Source: an uncultured Lachnospiraceae bacterium (GTDB taxonomy: Bacteria; Bacillota; Clostridia; Lachnospirales; Lachnospiraceae). Taken from it: 17,235 nt of DNA. The translations under genes were made by a program, and so were the position numbers. The DNA is taken from contig CAJUQZ010000094.1 of NCBI GenBank assembly GCA_910588755.1, forward strand, positions 1 through 17,235, given 5' to 3'. This document shows, one piece after another, positions 8,357-14,558 of this stretch. Below the pieces are notes generated by a model that saw only the letters and a list, made by a program, of their open reading frames with translations, did no database searches and was not told the DNA's origin. Within the stretch, counting starts at the first letter, position 1. The number at the start of each line of letters is the position of its first letter.

Positions 8357-9190
8357 TTAGCAGTTCCCGACGTACACATATTTCAAATATTTCCTGGCAG
8401 CGTCTGCAAGGCTGTACACCTTTTCCACTGCGGTGGCCTCCCTGTCCGTCATATAGTATCTGGGGAAAAAGCGAGTGACATGCAGCGGGATCTCCTTTCC
8501 GACGCCTGCCCCGACAGACGCAATCCACTCGGCTTCCCTTTCCATATCCAATACCGCATCATTTTTACCTGGCACGATCAATGTAGTAAGCTCCACATGA
8601 CAGCTGGCTGCGGCATGGCATATAAACTCCTTGACGGTTTCCAGATCGCCGCCAAGTTCCTTGTAATAGGATTCACGAAACCCTTTCAGGTCTATGTTCA
8701 TGGCGTCTGTTACGGGAAGAAGCGCTTCTAGTACTTTAAGTGATGCTGTCCCGTTTGTCACCAGCACATTCATCATTTTGGCCTTTTTGATCAATATACC
8801 TGTGTCGCGCACATACTCCCAGCCGACCAGCGGTTCATTGTACGTATACGCCACACCGATATTTCCGGCTGCCCTGCAGGCGAGTGCCCTTTCTACCAGG
8901 GCATCCGGCGCCACATAGATATCATCCGCAGGTTCTGTCATGGAAATTTCATAATTCTGGCAAAAGGAACATCGCAGGTTACATCCATAACTTCCGACAG
9001 ACAGAATCCGGCTTCCGGGATAAAACCGTTTCAGCGGCTTTTTCTCAATTGCATCCAGCGCAAGGGAAGTGATCCGGCCATAATTGTCACAGATAATCCT
9101 TCCCTGTTCATTCCTCCTTGCCCTGCAAAGTCCCTTTTGTCCGGGCTCTAGACTGCAATGATGCATACAGGTATCACAGACTGTCCTCAT
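8357..9190 (-). CDS. amrS: AmmeMemoRadiSam system radical SAM enzyme
   Basis: A 277-residue radical SAM enzyme of the AmmeMemoRadiSam (AmrS) group. An N-terminal Cys/His cluster (VCDTCMHHCSLEPGQKGLCRAR, split here between residues 4 and 25) is typical of the family. The cluster-binding CxxxCxxC is seen as YGCNLRCSFCQNYEIS near residue 70. AYTYNEPLVGWEYV and MNIDLKGFRESYY are conserved core segments. The reaction is not established to my knowledge. The gene follows the Memo-AMMECR1 fusion by 38 bases in the same direction, the standard partnership. I prefer ATG 9190, preceded by GAGGGGAGG with eight-base spacing, over ATG 9223, which has no clear site; the shorter N terminus also matches relatives. 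The length is about normal and the gene appears intact. Confidence 0.9.
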   Translation of the reverse strand: MRTVCDTCMHHCSLEPGQKGLCRARRNEQGRIICDNYGRITSLALDAIEKKPLKRFYPGSRILSVGSYGCNLRCSFCQNYEISMTEPADDIYVAPDALVERALACRAAGNIGVAYTYNEPLVGWEYVRDTGILIKKAKMMNVLVTNGTASLKVLEALLPVTDAMNIDLKGFRESYYKELGGDLETVKEFICHAAASCHVELTTLIVPGKNDAVLDMEREAEWIASVGAGVGKEIPLHVTRFFPRYYMTDREATAVEKVYSLADAARKYLKYVYVGNC

Positions 9191-9228
9191 CTTGCCGGCC
9201 TCCCCTCTATATTCGCGCTGCATGCGAC

Positions 9229-10614
9229 CTATATATGCCTTATTACCTCAAACCGCTCCAGCAGAATGTCCTCCTCTTCACCGATGCCCGCCTTGCGCCT
9301 TGCAACGGCAATCTGCTCTTCCACAGTGTCTATGCCTTCCAGATTTGGCAGCAACAGGCCGCGCTTACGCCCCTTTGTCACTATGACACCAAAACGTGTC
9401 ACATCCAGCTGGTCAGGACCCTCTATGGCCTCCGTGTCTCCAAGTACATCCACACTGATTACAAGCCCGTTTAACTCCTTTGGCTTGACTGGCTGGAATC
9501 TGGGATCCCGACACGCTGCGCTAATGGCATTTTCTATGATTTCTTCTGCTATGGAGTCCTGTACCGCATGGATCGTTCCGATGCAGCCGCGAAGACTCCC
9601 GTTTTCCTTTATCGAGACAAAGACGCCTGCCCTCTGGCTGTACAGTTCCTGTGGAAGTCCGTCAGGCACTGCTGTCTTAACACCTGTGCGCACATAATCT
9701 TCAATCGTCCTTCTGGCAAGCTGTACATAGGCATCCTCCTGCGCCCTGTGTGCTGCGGCTTTTTCCCTCTGCTGTTTCTCATACTGCTCACCGAAATTGC
9801 GCGCTACATCACTGTCGCACACCACATAGCTGCACACCCCGTAGCCCACGCCAAAGACACCCTCATAGGACAATGCCTCTGTCTCCACATTAAGCCGGTC
9901 AAGCGCGCCCGCCATGATTGTGAATGAGCGGTGTCCGCATTCCCCCGCCTTCTTGCAGAAATCTTCCGAAAACGAAAATAACTCCCCAAAGGCAGCCCTG
10001 CCCATCACGTCCATAATACGGCTGTCATATTCCGGGCCCTGCTCCTGGTATCCATAAGGCCCGTCCTCCTTTAACCTGTGTGACAAGTCTCCGCTCGCAA
10101 TTAGAACTACAGTTCGATTTAATCTTTTCGCAGTTTCCTGGATATACTGCCCCAGCTGATAATGCATCTTTAAGGGCAGCCCTGACAGCCCTATGCGGAC
10201 AAGCCTGTAGTCCTTTATATACTGGTTTACAAAATACAATGGAACCATCGTTCCATGATCCAGCCGCCTGTCGCGCTCTCCCTCTGTCCCTGCCGGGAAA
10301 TCCGCAACAGCTGCCAGTTCACAAAGCTTTTCCACAAATTCTGTATCATACTGAATTTGCATCTGCACCTGGGGCGCACGAAACTGCGCAAAATCCCCCA
10401 ATGCACTTTCCCCGGGTGAAATATGGAAATAATCTGAGTACAGTATCTGGTGTGGGGACACTAAAACGATCGTCTCCGGTTTCAGGCTGCTGATTTTTTG
10501 TGCCACCGCCCGGAATGCCTCGACCGTTTTGTGAATCTTTTTCTCCTCGCCCCTGCCTATGTCCGGTATGATTATTGGCGGATGGGGAACCATGAATGCT
10601 GCTATCACTGCCAT
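9229..10614 (-). CDS. Memo-like / AMMECR1 fusion (AmmeMemoRadiSam proteins B and A)
   Basis: A 461-residue fusion of the two non-radical-SAM parts of the AmmeMemoRadiSam system. Residues 1 to about 265 form a Memo/LigB class III extradiol dioxygenase-like domain, with VPHPPII (His11), VSPH (His55), RLDHGTMVPLYF (His120), IASGDLSHRL (His179) and GECGHRS near 224-230 as candidate metal or active-site residues. A Lys/Arg/Gln-rich linker follows (about 275-292). The AMMECR1 domain (about 293-455) has the conserved LRGCIGT at 341-347 and ACRDPRFQPV. Human MEMO1 and AMMECR1 are homologues of the two halves. The molecular function of the system is unsettled. ATG 10614 has AAAGGAG nine bases upstream. 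The fusion is a known arrangement in Clostridia and not an assembly artefact. Confidence 0.92.
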   Translation of the reverse strand: MAVIAAFMVPHPPIIIPDIGRGEEKKIHKTVEAFRAVAQKISSLKPETIVLVSPHQILYSDYFHISPGESALGDFAQFRAPQVQMQIQYDTEFVEKLCELAAVADFPAGTEGERDRRLDHGTMVPLYFVNQYIKDYRLVRIGLSGLPLKMHYQLGQYIQETAKRLNRTVVLIASGDLSHRLKEDGPYGYQEQGPEYDSRIMDVMGRAAFGELFSFSEDFCKKAGECGHRSFTIMAGALDRLNVETEALSYEGVFGVGYGVCSYVVCDSDVARNFGEQYEKQQREKAAAHRAQEDAYVQLARRTIEDYVRTGVKTAVPDGLPQELYSQRAGVFVSIKENGSLRGCIGTIHAVQDSIAEEIIENAISAACRDPRFQPVKPKELNGLVISVDVLGDTEAIEGPDQLDVTRFGVIVTKGRKRGLLLPNLEGIDTVEEQIAVARRKAGIGEEEDILLERFEVIRHI

Positions 10615-10632
10615 AATGCAATACTCCTTTCC

Positions 10633-10655
10633 AAAGCTGTTCTCCTACCAGCTTT
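10633..10655 (-). promoter_or_regulatory. Leader hairpin before the Memo-AMMECR1 gene
   Basis: In the minus-strand leader AAAGCTG and CAGCTTT form a perfect 7-bp stem around a 9-base loop that contains AGGAG. The stem ends a few bases before the true ribosome binding site. It could affect translation or message stability, or be incidental; there is no U-run, so it is not a terminator. Confidence 0.35.
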
Positions 10656-10660
10656 ATTCC

Positions 10661-10681
10661 CTGTATGCATACAGTATAACA
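10661..10681 (-). promoter_or_regulatory. Extended -10 promoter with 14-bp palindrome, AmmeMemoRadiSam operon
   Basis: The minus strand reads TG-T-TATACT, an extended -10 (hexamer 10673-10678), with only a poor -35. Overlapping its downstream edge is the perfect palindrome CTGTATGCATACAG (10661-10674), where the transcript would begin. This is the position expected of a repressor operator. The leader to the ATG at 10614 would be about 50 bases. Confidence 0.5.
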
Positions 10682-10776
10682 CATTCTATCTGGAAAAACA
10701 CACCTTATTTGCCTATCTGTCAAAAACACGTTCTATCCAGTCAGTTCACGAGTCTAATTTCTGGCCGGATGGAGTA

Positions 10777-11535
10777 CTAATTATGCCCGTGTGAACCAGA
10801 ATGCCCATTGTGATGCTGCCCCTGGCGCTTTTCTGATGAGCCCTCGCCGCTGTGCCCCTGGCAAGTTCTGATTCTGTTCTGGATCTCCCCTATGGTCATG
10901 CCGTGGCAGTCCTCCACGGTAATGCTCCCGTCATACTGGGACAGCTCCAGATATGCCCTGTATTTTCCAAAGGACATCTCGTGCTGGTGCGCCTCCGCCA
11001 TGCAGGCCGTGTCGCTGCTGTACGTCGCCGTGTCCAGCGCCTGGAATGCTGCGTTTGCGCTAATCTGCTCCAGCATTGTATCTGAATGCTCGGAGACCAC
11101 CGTCACCACCAGCTGCGAATCCCGGTTGAGATAACGGCTATAATAGGCGTCCTTGAGCAACCGGTCGATCGCCTGCAGATAGGATATATTTTCCAGCGGA
11201 ACATGCTGTAATATATCCTCACCGTCTGCGTTGTAGCCTTTTGCGGACACCACCCTGTCAAAGCGGTTGACGGCAAGCTCAATGGAAGGGTTCACGTCAA
11301 TGCTGATGTACGATACCGGCTTGCTATATACCGCATACCCCCCTGTCCCGGCAAGCAAAAAGACACAGATGGCTGCCATGACATACCCAATCGCCATATG
11401 TGGCCTTTGCTGAAAAAAGCTGCGGCTTCTCCTCGTCTGCTGCGCCTCCAGATACCGCAGGGTACGCTGCTTCATCTCCTCTGTTGCCTGTATATTCTCC
11501 ATGCTTTTTTTAATCTTGTTCTGCGCAATGCTCAT
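10777..11535 (-). CDS. RsgI-like transmembrane anti-sigma factor with His-rich tail
   Basis: A 252-residue single-pass membrane protein. A short cytoplasmic N-terminal part (1-45, with ATEEMKQRTLRYLEAQ) would hold the sigma factor, and a transmembrane segment follows at about 46-70. The extracytoplasmic domain opens with SYISIDVNPSIELAVNRFDR, the hallmark of the RsgI middle (SEAL-type) domain; the Asn-Pro pair is the autoproteolysis site described for RsgI relatives. The C terminus is unusual: DCHG, TCQGH and a tail with HHNGHSGSHGHN, six His in the last 28 residues and no carbohydrate-binding domain. I take the third codon (ATG 11535), giving the classic ATGA overlap with the sigma gene and a GGAGG site nine bases away. 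Translational coupling with the sigma gene fits a sigma/anti-sigma pair. Ligand sensing by the tail is inference. Confidence 0.82.
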   Translation of the reverse strand: MSIAQNKIKKSMENIQATEEMKQRTLRYLEAQQTRRSRSFFQQRPHMAIGYVMAAICVFLLAGTGGYAVYSKPVSYISIDVNPSIELAVNRFDRVVSAKGYNADGEDILQHVPLENISYLQAIDRLLKDAYYSRYLNRDSQLVVTVVSEHSDTMLEQISANAAFQALDTATYSSDTACMAEAHQHEMSFGKYRAYLELSQYDGSITVEDCHGMTIGEIQNRIRTCQGHSGEGSSEKRQGQHHNGHSGSHGHN

Positions 11536-12011
11536 GACCATTCACCTCCCAGCTTTTGCCGCAGGAGCTCTTTCGCCCTGGAAAGCCATGTGTAAATTGT
11601 ATTTTCCTTTTTGCCAAGAATCTTTGCGATCTCCACGGCCGGGTACTCCTCGTAATAAAAGAGATAGATCACATCACGGTATTTTTCAGGAAGCTTTAAC
11701 ACCGCTTCAAGAACCTCCCTCGATGAATCATCCATCGACGCGCCCTCCTCTGCCAGCGCGTCGAGTGGAACCCATTTTCTGCGTGACAGGGCGCGCAGCC
11801 AGTCGGTACAGGCATTGATGGTCACGCGCACAAACCATGCCTTCTCGTGCTCATTGCTCTCAAAGGAACCTTCGTATAATAAATATTTCATATATACATT
11901 CTGAAATACATCCTCCGTATCATGCCTGTTTTTCAGATGTACGAAACAAATTCGCCGCACCATATCTGCATAGGCGTCTATGACGCGGTTTACATCCTCT
12001 GTGCTTTTCAA
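11532..12011 (-). CDS. ECF-type RNA polymerase sigma factor
   Basis: A 159-residue extracytoplasmic-function sigma factor with the two canonical parts only. Region 2 (about 8-75) includes DTEDVFQNVYMKYLLY and EKAWFVRVTINACTDWLR, the core-binding and -10-recognition segments. Region 4 (about 97-152) includes LPEKYRDVIYLFYYEEY and the helix-turn-helix VEIAKILGKKENTIYTWLSRAKELL. The start codon is TTG at 12011, supported by a GAGGGGG site seven bases upstream and by the fit to the family N terminus. Its stop overlaps the start of the anti-sigma gene. A TGAAAC-N18-CG element upstream suggests autoregulation. Its targets are unknown; the His-rich exported protein gene upstream carries the same element. 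Confidence 0.88.
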   Translation of the reverse strand: MKSTEDVNRVIDAYADMVRRICFVHLKNRHDTEDVFQNVYMKYLLYEGSFESNEHEKAWFVRVTINACTDWLRALSRRKWVPLDALAEEGASMDDSSREVLEAVLKLPEKYRDVIYLFYYEEYPAVEIAKILGKKENTIYTWLSRAKELLRQKLGGEWS

Positions 12012-12059
12012 AAGTTTTCCCCCTCACCTGCCTGCGTCTGTTCTCAAAACCAGACAGCC

Positions 12060-12088
12060 AAAAAGGCTGCCAGAATTCTCCGGCAGCT
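12060..12088 (-). terminator. Terminator-like hairpin upstream of the sigma gene
   Basis: On the minus strand GCTGCC and GGCAGC (with further pairs inside, about ten in all counting G-T) form a hairpin followed by CTTTTT. It lies between the His-rich gene and the sigma gene, so it may end the former's transcript. It also lies downstream of the putative sigma-gene promoter at 12113-12142, which would make it an attenuator in that leader. Confidence 0.5.
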
Positions 12089-12101
12089 CTTTCTGTTCAC
12101 A

Positions 12102-12159
12102 AAACATTTGTTTTATCGTTCTCTACAGTGATGACCGTTTCAGCAGCAAACAAATGTTT
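12102..12159. repeat. 12-bp perfect inverted repeat flanking a promoter-like element
   Basis: AAACATTTGTTT (12102-12113) is the exact reverse complement of AAACAAATGTTT (12148-12159). Each arm is itself nearly palindromic (AAACA-WW-TGTTT). Centres are 46 bases apart, and the arms bracket the TGAAAC-N18-CG element. They could be paired operators or form a long-range hairpin. Confidence 0.5.
12113..12142 (-). promoter_or_regulatory. ECF-type promoter candidate of the sigma/anti-sigma operon
   Basis: The minus strand has TGAAAC (12137-12142), then 18 bases, then CGATAA (12113-12118). TGAAAC/CG is the usual ECF promoter signature in Firmicutes, although the spacer is normally 16-17. The same hexamer and the same 18-base spacing occur upstream of the His-rich gene. 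About 100 bases of leader follow before the TTG start. Confidence 0.4.
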
Positions 12160-12170
12160 AGCATTTTGTA

Positions 12171-12428
12171 CTAATGATGATATCCTCCGTGATGCGCTGA
12201 GCCGCTATAGTAATACGTCCCCGCATGATGCACGGATCCGTCGCAGTCCACACCAAGCGTGCACACACCGTCTATGTCGCAGCTGCCGTCCGCATAGCAG
12301 ACAGGCGGATTCTGTACCACTACCCTATGCCCTCTCCCGTGATGCGCTGACGCCACGCTTGACGTGCTTCCGGCTACGATAACCGCCAAAGCCATCACTG
12401 CCACAGTTTTTGTTACGTTTCTCCACAT
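12171..12428 (-). CDS. Small exported His-rich protein
   Basis: An 85-residue protein with a Sec signal peptide (positive WRNVTK, hydrophobic core VAVMALAVIVAG, cleavage after SVASA at about residue 28). The mature part of about 57 residues begins HHGRGH and ends HHGGYHH, with VHHAG and SAHHGG between. It also has four Cys (PPVCYADGSCDIDGVCTLGVDC) in a compact segment. His pairs and Cys suggest metal binding outside the cell, or a cell-surface role; no named family was recognised. The ATG at 12428 has GGAGGG seven bases upstream; the longer reading from 12596 is not supported. It lies upstream of the ECF sigma/anti-sigma pair and shares their promoter motif. The anti-sigma factor also has a His-rich end, so a common signal is plausible. 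Confidence 0.75.
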   Translation of the reverse strand: MWRNVTKTVAVMALAVIVAGSTSSVASAHHGRGHRVVVQNPPVCYADGSCDIDGVCTLGVDCDGSVHHAGTYYYSGSAHHGGYHH

Positions 12429-12458
12429 GTCGATTCCCTCCGTTTTCTGGAATGCCCT

Positions 12459-12492
12459 GGAATGCACACGCGAAGATATCTTTGCGCATTCC
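12459..12492 (-). promoter_or_regulatory. Two-tier dyad upstream of the His-rich gene
   Basis: GGAATGC (12459-12465) pairs with GCATTCC (12486-12492). Inside lies the near-palindrome GCGAAGATATCTTTGC (12470-12485). A second CTGGAATGC copy at 12447-12455 offers an alternative pairing. The dyad overlaps the expected transcription start, so it could be an operator or a leader structure. Confidence 0.4.
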
Positions 12493-12510
12493 GTTTGATT
12501 TCCTGTTTCA
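12485..12510 (-). promoter_or_regulatory. ECF-type promoter candidate of the His-rich gene
   Basis: The minus strand has TGAAAC (12505-12510) and, after 18 bases, CG (12485-12486, in CGCAAA). Hexamer and spacing equal those before the sigma gene. The start of transcription would be near 12476, about 50 bases before the ATG. Confidence 0.35.
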
Positions 12511-12603
12511 TAAGTAATACGCACAGCGGACGATAATCCTTTCATTTTTTTTATTTTTATAGAAATATTTAAACACGCTCGGATACCAAATACCATTCTT
12601 TAT

Positions 12604-14325
12604 TCAGACACGCAGCAAAACCGCTGTCTCATAGCCACCCAGACTACCCAAAAACACACCACCATCCACTAGGTTTTTCATACCAGACAACACTTGCAGC
12701 GCCTCATTGCCATCCTGCGTGTGAAAAACCAGTACTATGCTCTGCTTGTCCAATACCCTTTCAATGTAGATCAGTCCCTTTTCGTCATCGGCATACTGCT
12801 CCACAACCGCGCCTTCCGTCAATACCGGATACGCATGTCGGATCTGGATCAGCCTCTGATAATAGCCAAGAAGCGTCTTATTTTGCCTGTCAGTGTCCCA
12901 GAGCATGCCACGCCTGCAGTCCGGGTCCATGCCACCGTCCATTCCAACCTCATCGCCATAATAGATCATCGGCATACCGGGAAGCAGTAGCTGCAGCGCC
13001 GCCGCTAGCTGCTGCTTTCGCACGTCGTTCTGGACACTGTTCAAAAACCTTGGCGTGTCGTGGGTATCGATAAAGTTCCATAGATACCCTTCAAGCTTCT
13101 GGTTCAGATTTCCCCGCATAAAATTTAGTTTTCCAACAAACGAGGACGCACGCATATGGCCTGTGATGACCAAATCCATCACCGCATGGTAAAACTGGTA
13201 ATTCATAATGCTGTCCCACTCGTCACCCTCCAAAAAATCTCCCGCAAAGTGCCAGATTTCCCCGACGATCAGGGCGTCTTTTTTCACCGCCTTGATCTCA
13301 CGGCGGAATCTCTTCCAGAAAGCGTGATGAATCTCGTCTGCGACATCCAGCCGCCACCCGTCAATATCACATGCGCGAATCCAATATGTCGCCACGTCTA
13401 TGACAAAATCCGCCGTCGCCCTATTTTGCAGGTTCAGCTTCGGCATCGGCGCGGCATAGCCAAACGTCTTGTAATTTGGCTTTTTCCCCCTCTCCATCTC
13501 CAGAGGGAAGCCATCAATGTAATACCAGTCCAAATAGACCGACTGTTCCTGCTTTTCCATCACATCCTGAAACGCAAAGAAATCCAGCGCCGTGTGGTTG
13601 AACACACCGTCCAGAATAACATACATTCCAAGCGCATGCGCCTTATCAACCAGCTCCTTTAAATCCTCCTTCGTCCCAAAGGACGGATCGATCTTATAGT
13701 AATCATCAATGTTATATTTATGACTGGAATTAGAGCAAAAGACCGGCGTCATGTAGATCACGTCAACGCCCAGATTCCTGATATGGTCTAGGTGCTGGAT
13801 AATCCCGCGCAGTGAGCCTTTTAAGTCTGCCTGATGCCCGATCGGGGCCTGATACCACTCCCCGTCGGAAATCGCCTTGTCCGTGGCAAAGCGCGATGGA
13901 AAGATCTGGTAGACAACCTTATTTTTCGCCCACGCAGGCAGTTCAAACAGTTCTTCCTCCCGGAGCGTCTGCGGGCAGTCAAACATTCTGTCAATGTCCG
14001 TAATACACCTATCGTAAAAATTGTGGTTTCCATAGTAAAGCACCTGCCCCATCGTATCCCTGATCTCAAAAAAATATCTAAGGCAGATCACATCAATGTC
14101 CACTTCCACCTCATAGTAGTCGATGTAATCGTCTGAACAGACAACCCGCATCTGACATGCACGCCGCGTATCCATATATTTTAATGGCAAATATTTGTCC
14201 TGCACATGCAAAACCACACCCGCCGCATCACCCTTTTTGGTCTCTAGCCGGATCAGAAAATGCCCCTTTTCAAGCGCATAGCAATACCGCTTATCCGCAA
14301 AATGCCTGATGGATGCACACTCCAT
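12604..14325 (-). CDS. GH13 alpha-amylase family enzyme, neopullulanase/cyclomaltodextrinase type
   Basis: A 573-residue cytoplasmic glycoside hydrolase of family 13, likely acting on maltodextrins or cyclodextrins after uptake. Residues 1 to about 120 form an N-terminal CBM34-like beta domain, typical of the neopullulanase/maltogenic amylase group. The barrel follows with VVYQIFPSRF, region I DGVFNH (239-244), region II GWRLDVADE with nucleophile Asp327, region III VGEIWH with acid/base Glu356, and region IV IDTHDTPRF with Asp423. All three catalytic carboxylates are present. A short C-terminal beta domain ends the protein. No signal peptide. ATG 14325 follows AAGGAGGGGG; the longer reading from 14370 lacks support. 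It is divergent from an AraC regulator that may control it. Exact specificity is not decidable from sequence. Confidence 0.92.
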   Translation of the reverse strand: MECASIRHFADKRYCYALEKGHFLIRLETKKGDAAGVVLHVQDKYLPLKYMDTRRACQMRVVCSDDYIDYYEVEVDIDVICLRYFFEIRDTMGQVLYYGNHNFYDRCITDIDRMFDCPQTLREEELFELPAWAKNKVVYQIFPSRFATDKAISDGEWYQAPIGHQADLKGSLRGIIQHLDHIRNLGVDVIYMTPVFCSNSSHKYNIDDYYKIDPSFGTKEDLKELVDKAHALGMYVILDGVFNHTALDFFAFQDVMEKQEQSVYLDWYYIDGFPLEMERGKKPNYKTFGYAAPMPKLNLQNRATADFVIDVATYWIRACDIDGWRLDVADEIHHAFWKRFRREIKAVKKDALIVGEIWHFAGDFLEGDEWDSIMNYQFYHAVMDLVITGHMRASSFVGKLNFMRGNLNQKLEGYLWNFIDTHDTPRFLNSVQNDVRKQQLAAALQLLLPGMPMIYYGDEVGMDGGMDPDCRRGMLWDTDRQNKTLLGYYQRLIQIRHAYPVLTEGAVVEQYADDEKGLIYIERVLDKQSIVLVFHTQDGNEALQVLSGMKNLVDGGVFLGSLGGYETAVLLRV

Positions 14326-14352
14326 ACGTCCCCCTCCTTCTCCACAGTTTTT

Positions 14353-14396
14353 GCCTGCATGGCAGACCACCTATGCCAGCGCAGACTGCCGCAGGC
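14353..14396 (-). promoter_or_regulatory. Long imperfect hairpin in the amylase leader
   Basis: GCCTGC-AT-GGCAG (14353-14365) pairs with CTGCC-GCAGGC (14386-14396): 11 base pairs with a two-base bulge and a 20-base loop. It ends 27 bases upstream of the amylase ATG. In the amylase direction it is followed by A residues, not U, so it is not a terminator. A role in message stability or regulator binding is possible. Confidence 0.4.
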
Positions 14397-14460
14397 CATA
14401 CCACACCTATTCAGCAAAAGGAAAAGCGTGTAAACTTTTATTGAATATATCTGGTGTTAC

Positions 14461-14489
14461 TTGTATTGTACGCTTATATGCGCTATACT
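14461..14489 (+). promoter_or_regulatory. Promoter of the AraC-type regulator gene
   Basis: TTGTAT (14461-14466) and TATACT (14484-14489) are spaced by exactly 17 bases, about 70 bases before the chosen ATG at 14559. It lies in the divergent region shared with the amylase gene. Confidence 0.6.
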
Positions 14490-14558
14490 TCTTGTAATAT
14501 ATTCCTACTTTTTTGACACAATCCTATTATGGAAAAAATATGCAGCTGGAGAGAAATC

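Noticed and set aside
9158..9697. Plus-strand open frame of 179 codons opposite the Memo-AMMECR1 gene
   Set aside because: It is antisense to a well-conserved coding region, has low-complexity Ser/Pro-rich composition and no ribosome binding site.
12429..12596. N-terminal extension of the His-rich protein
   Set aside because: The extension has no ribosome binding site and would bury the signal peptide. The ATG at 12428 has an excellent site and a canonical signal peptide.
13156..13662. Plus-strand open frame of 168 codons opposite the GH13 gene
   Set aside because: It is an antisense shadow of the conserved catalytic region with no recognisable protein features.
14326..14370. N-terminal extension of the GH13 enzyme
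   Set aside because: It reads through the ribosome binding site AAGGAGGGGG of the ATG at 14325 as Gly-rich residues and has no site of its own.
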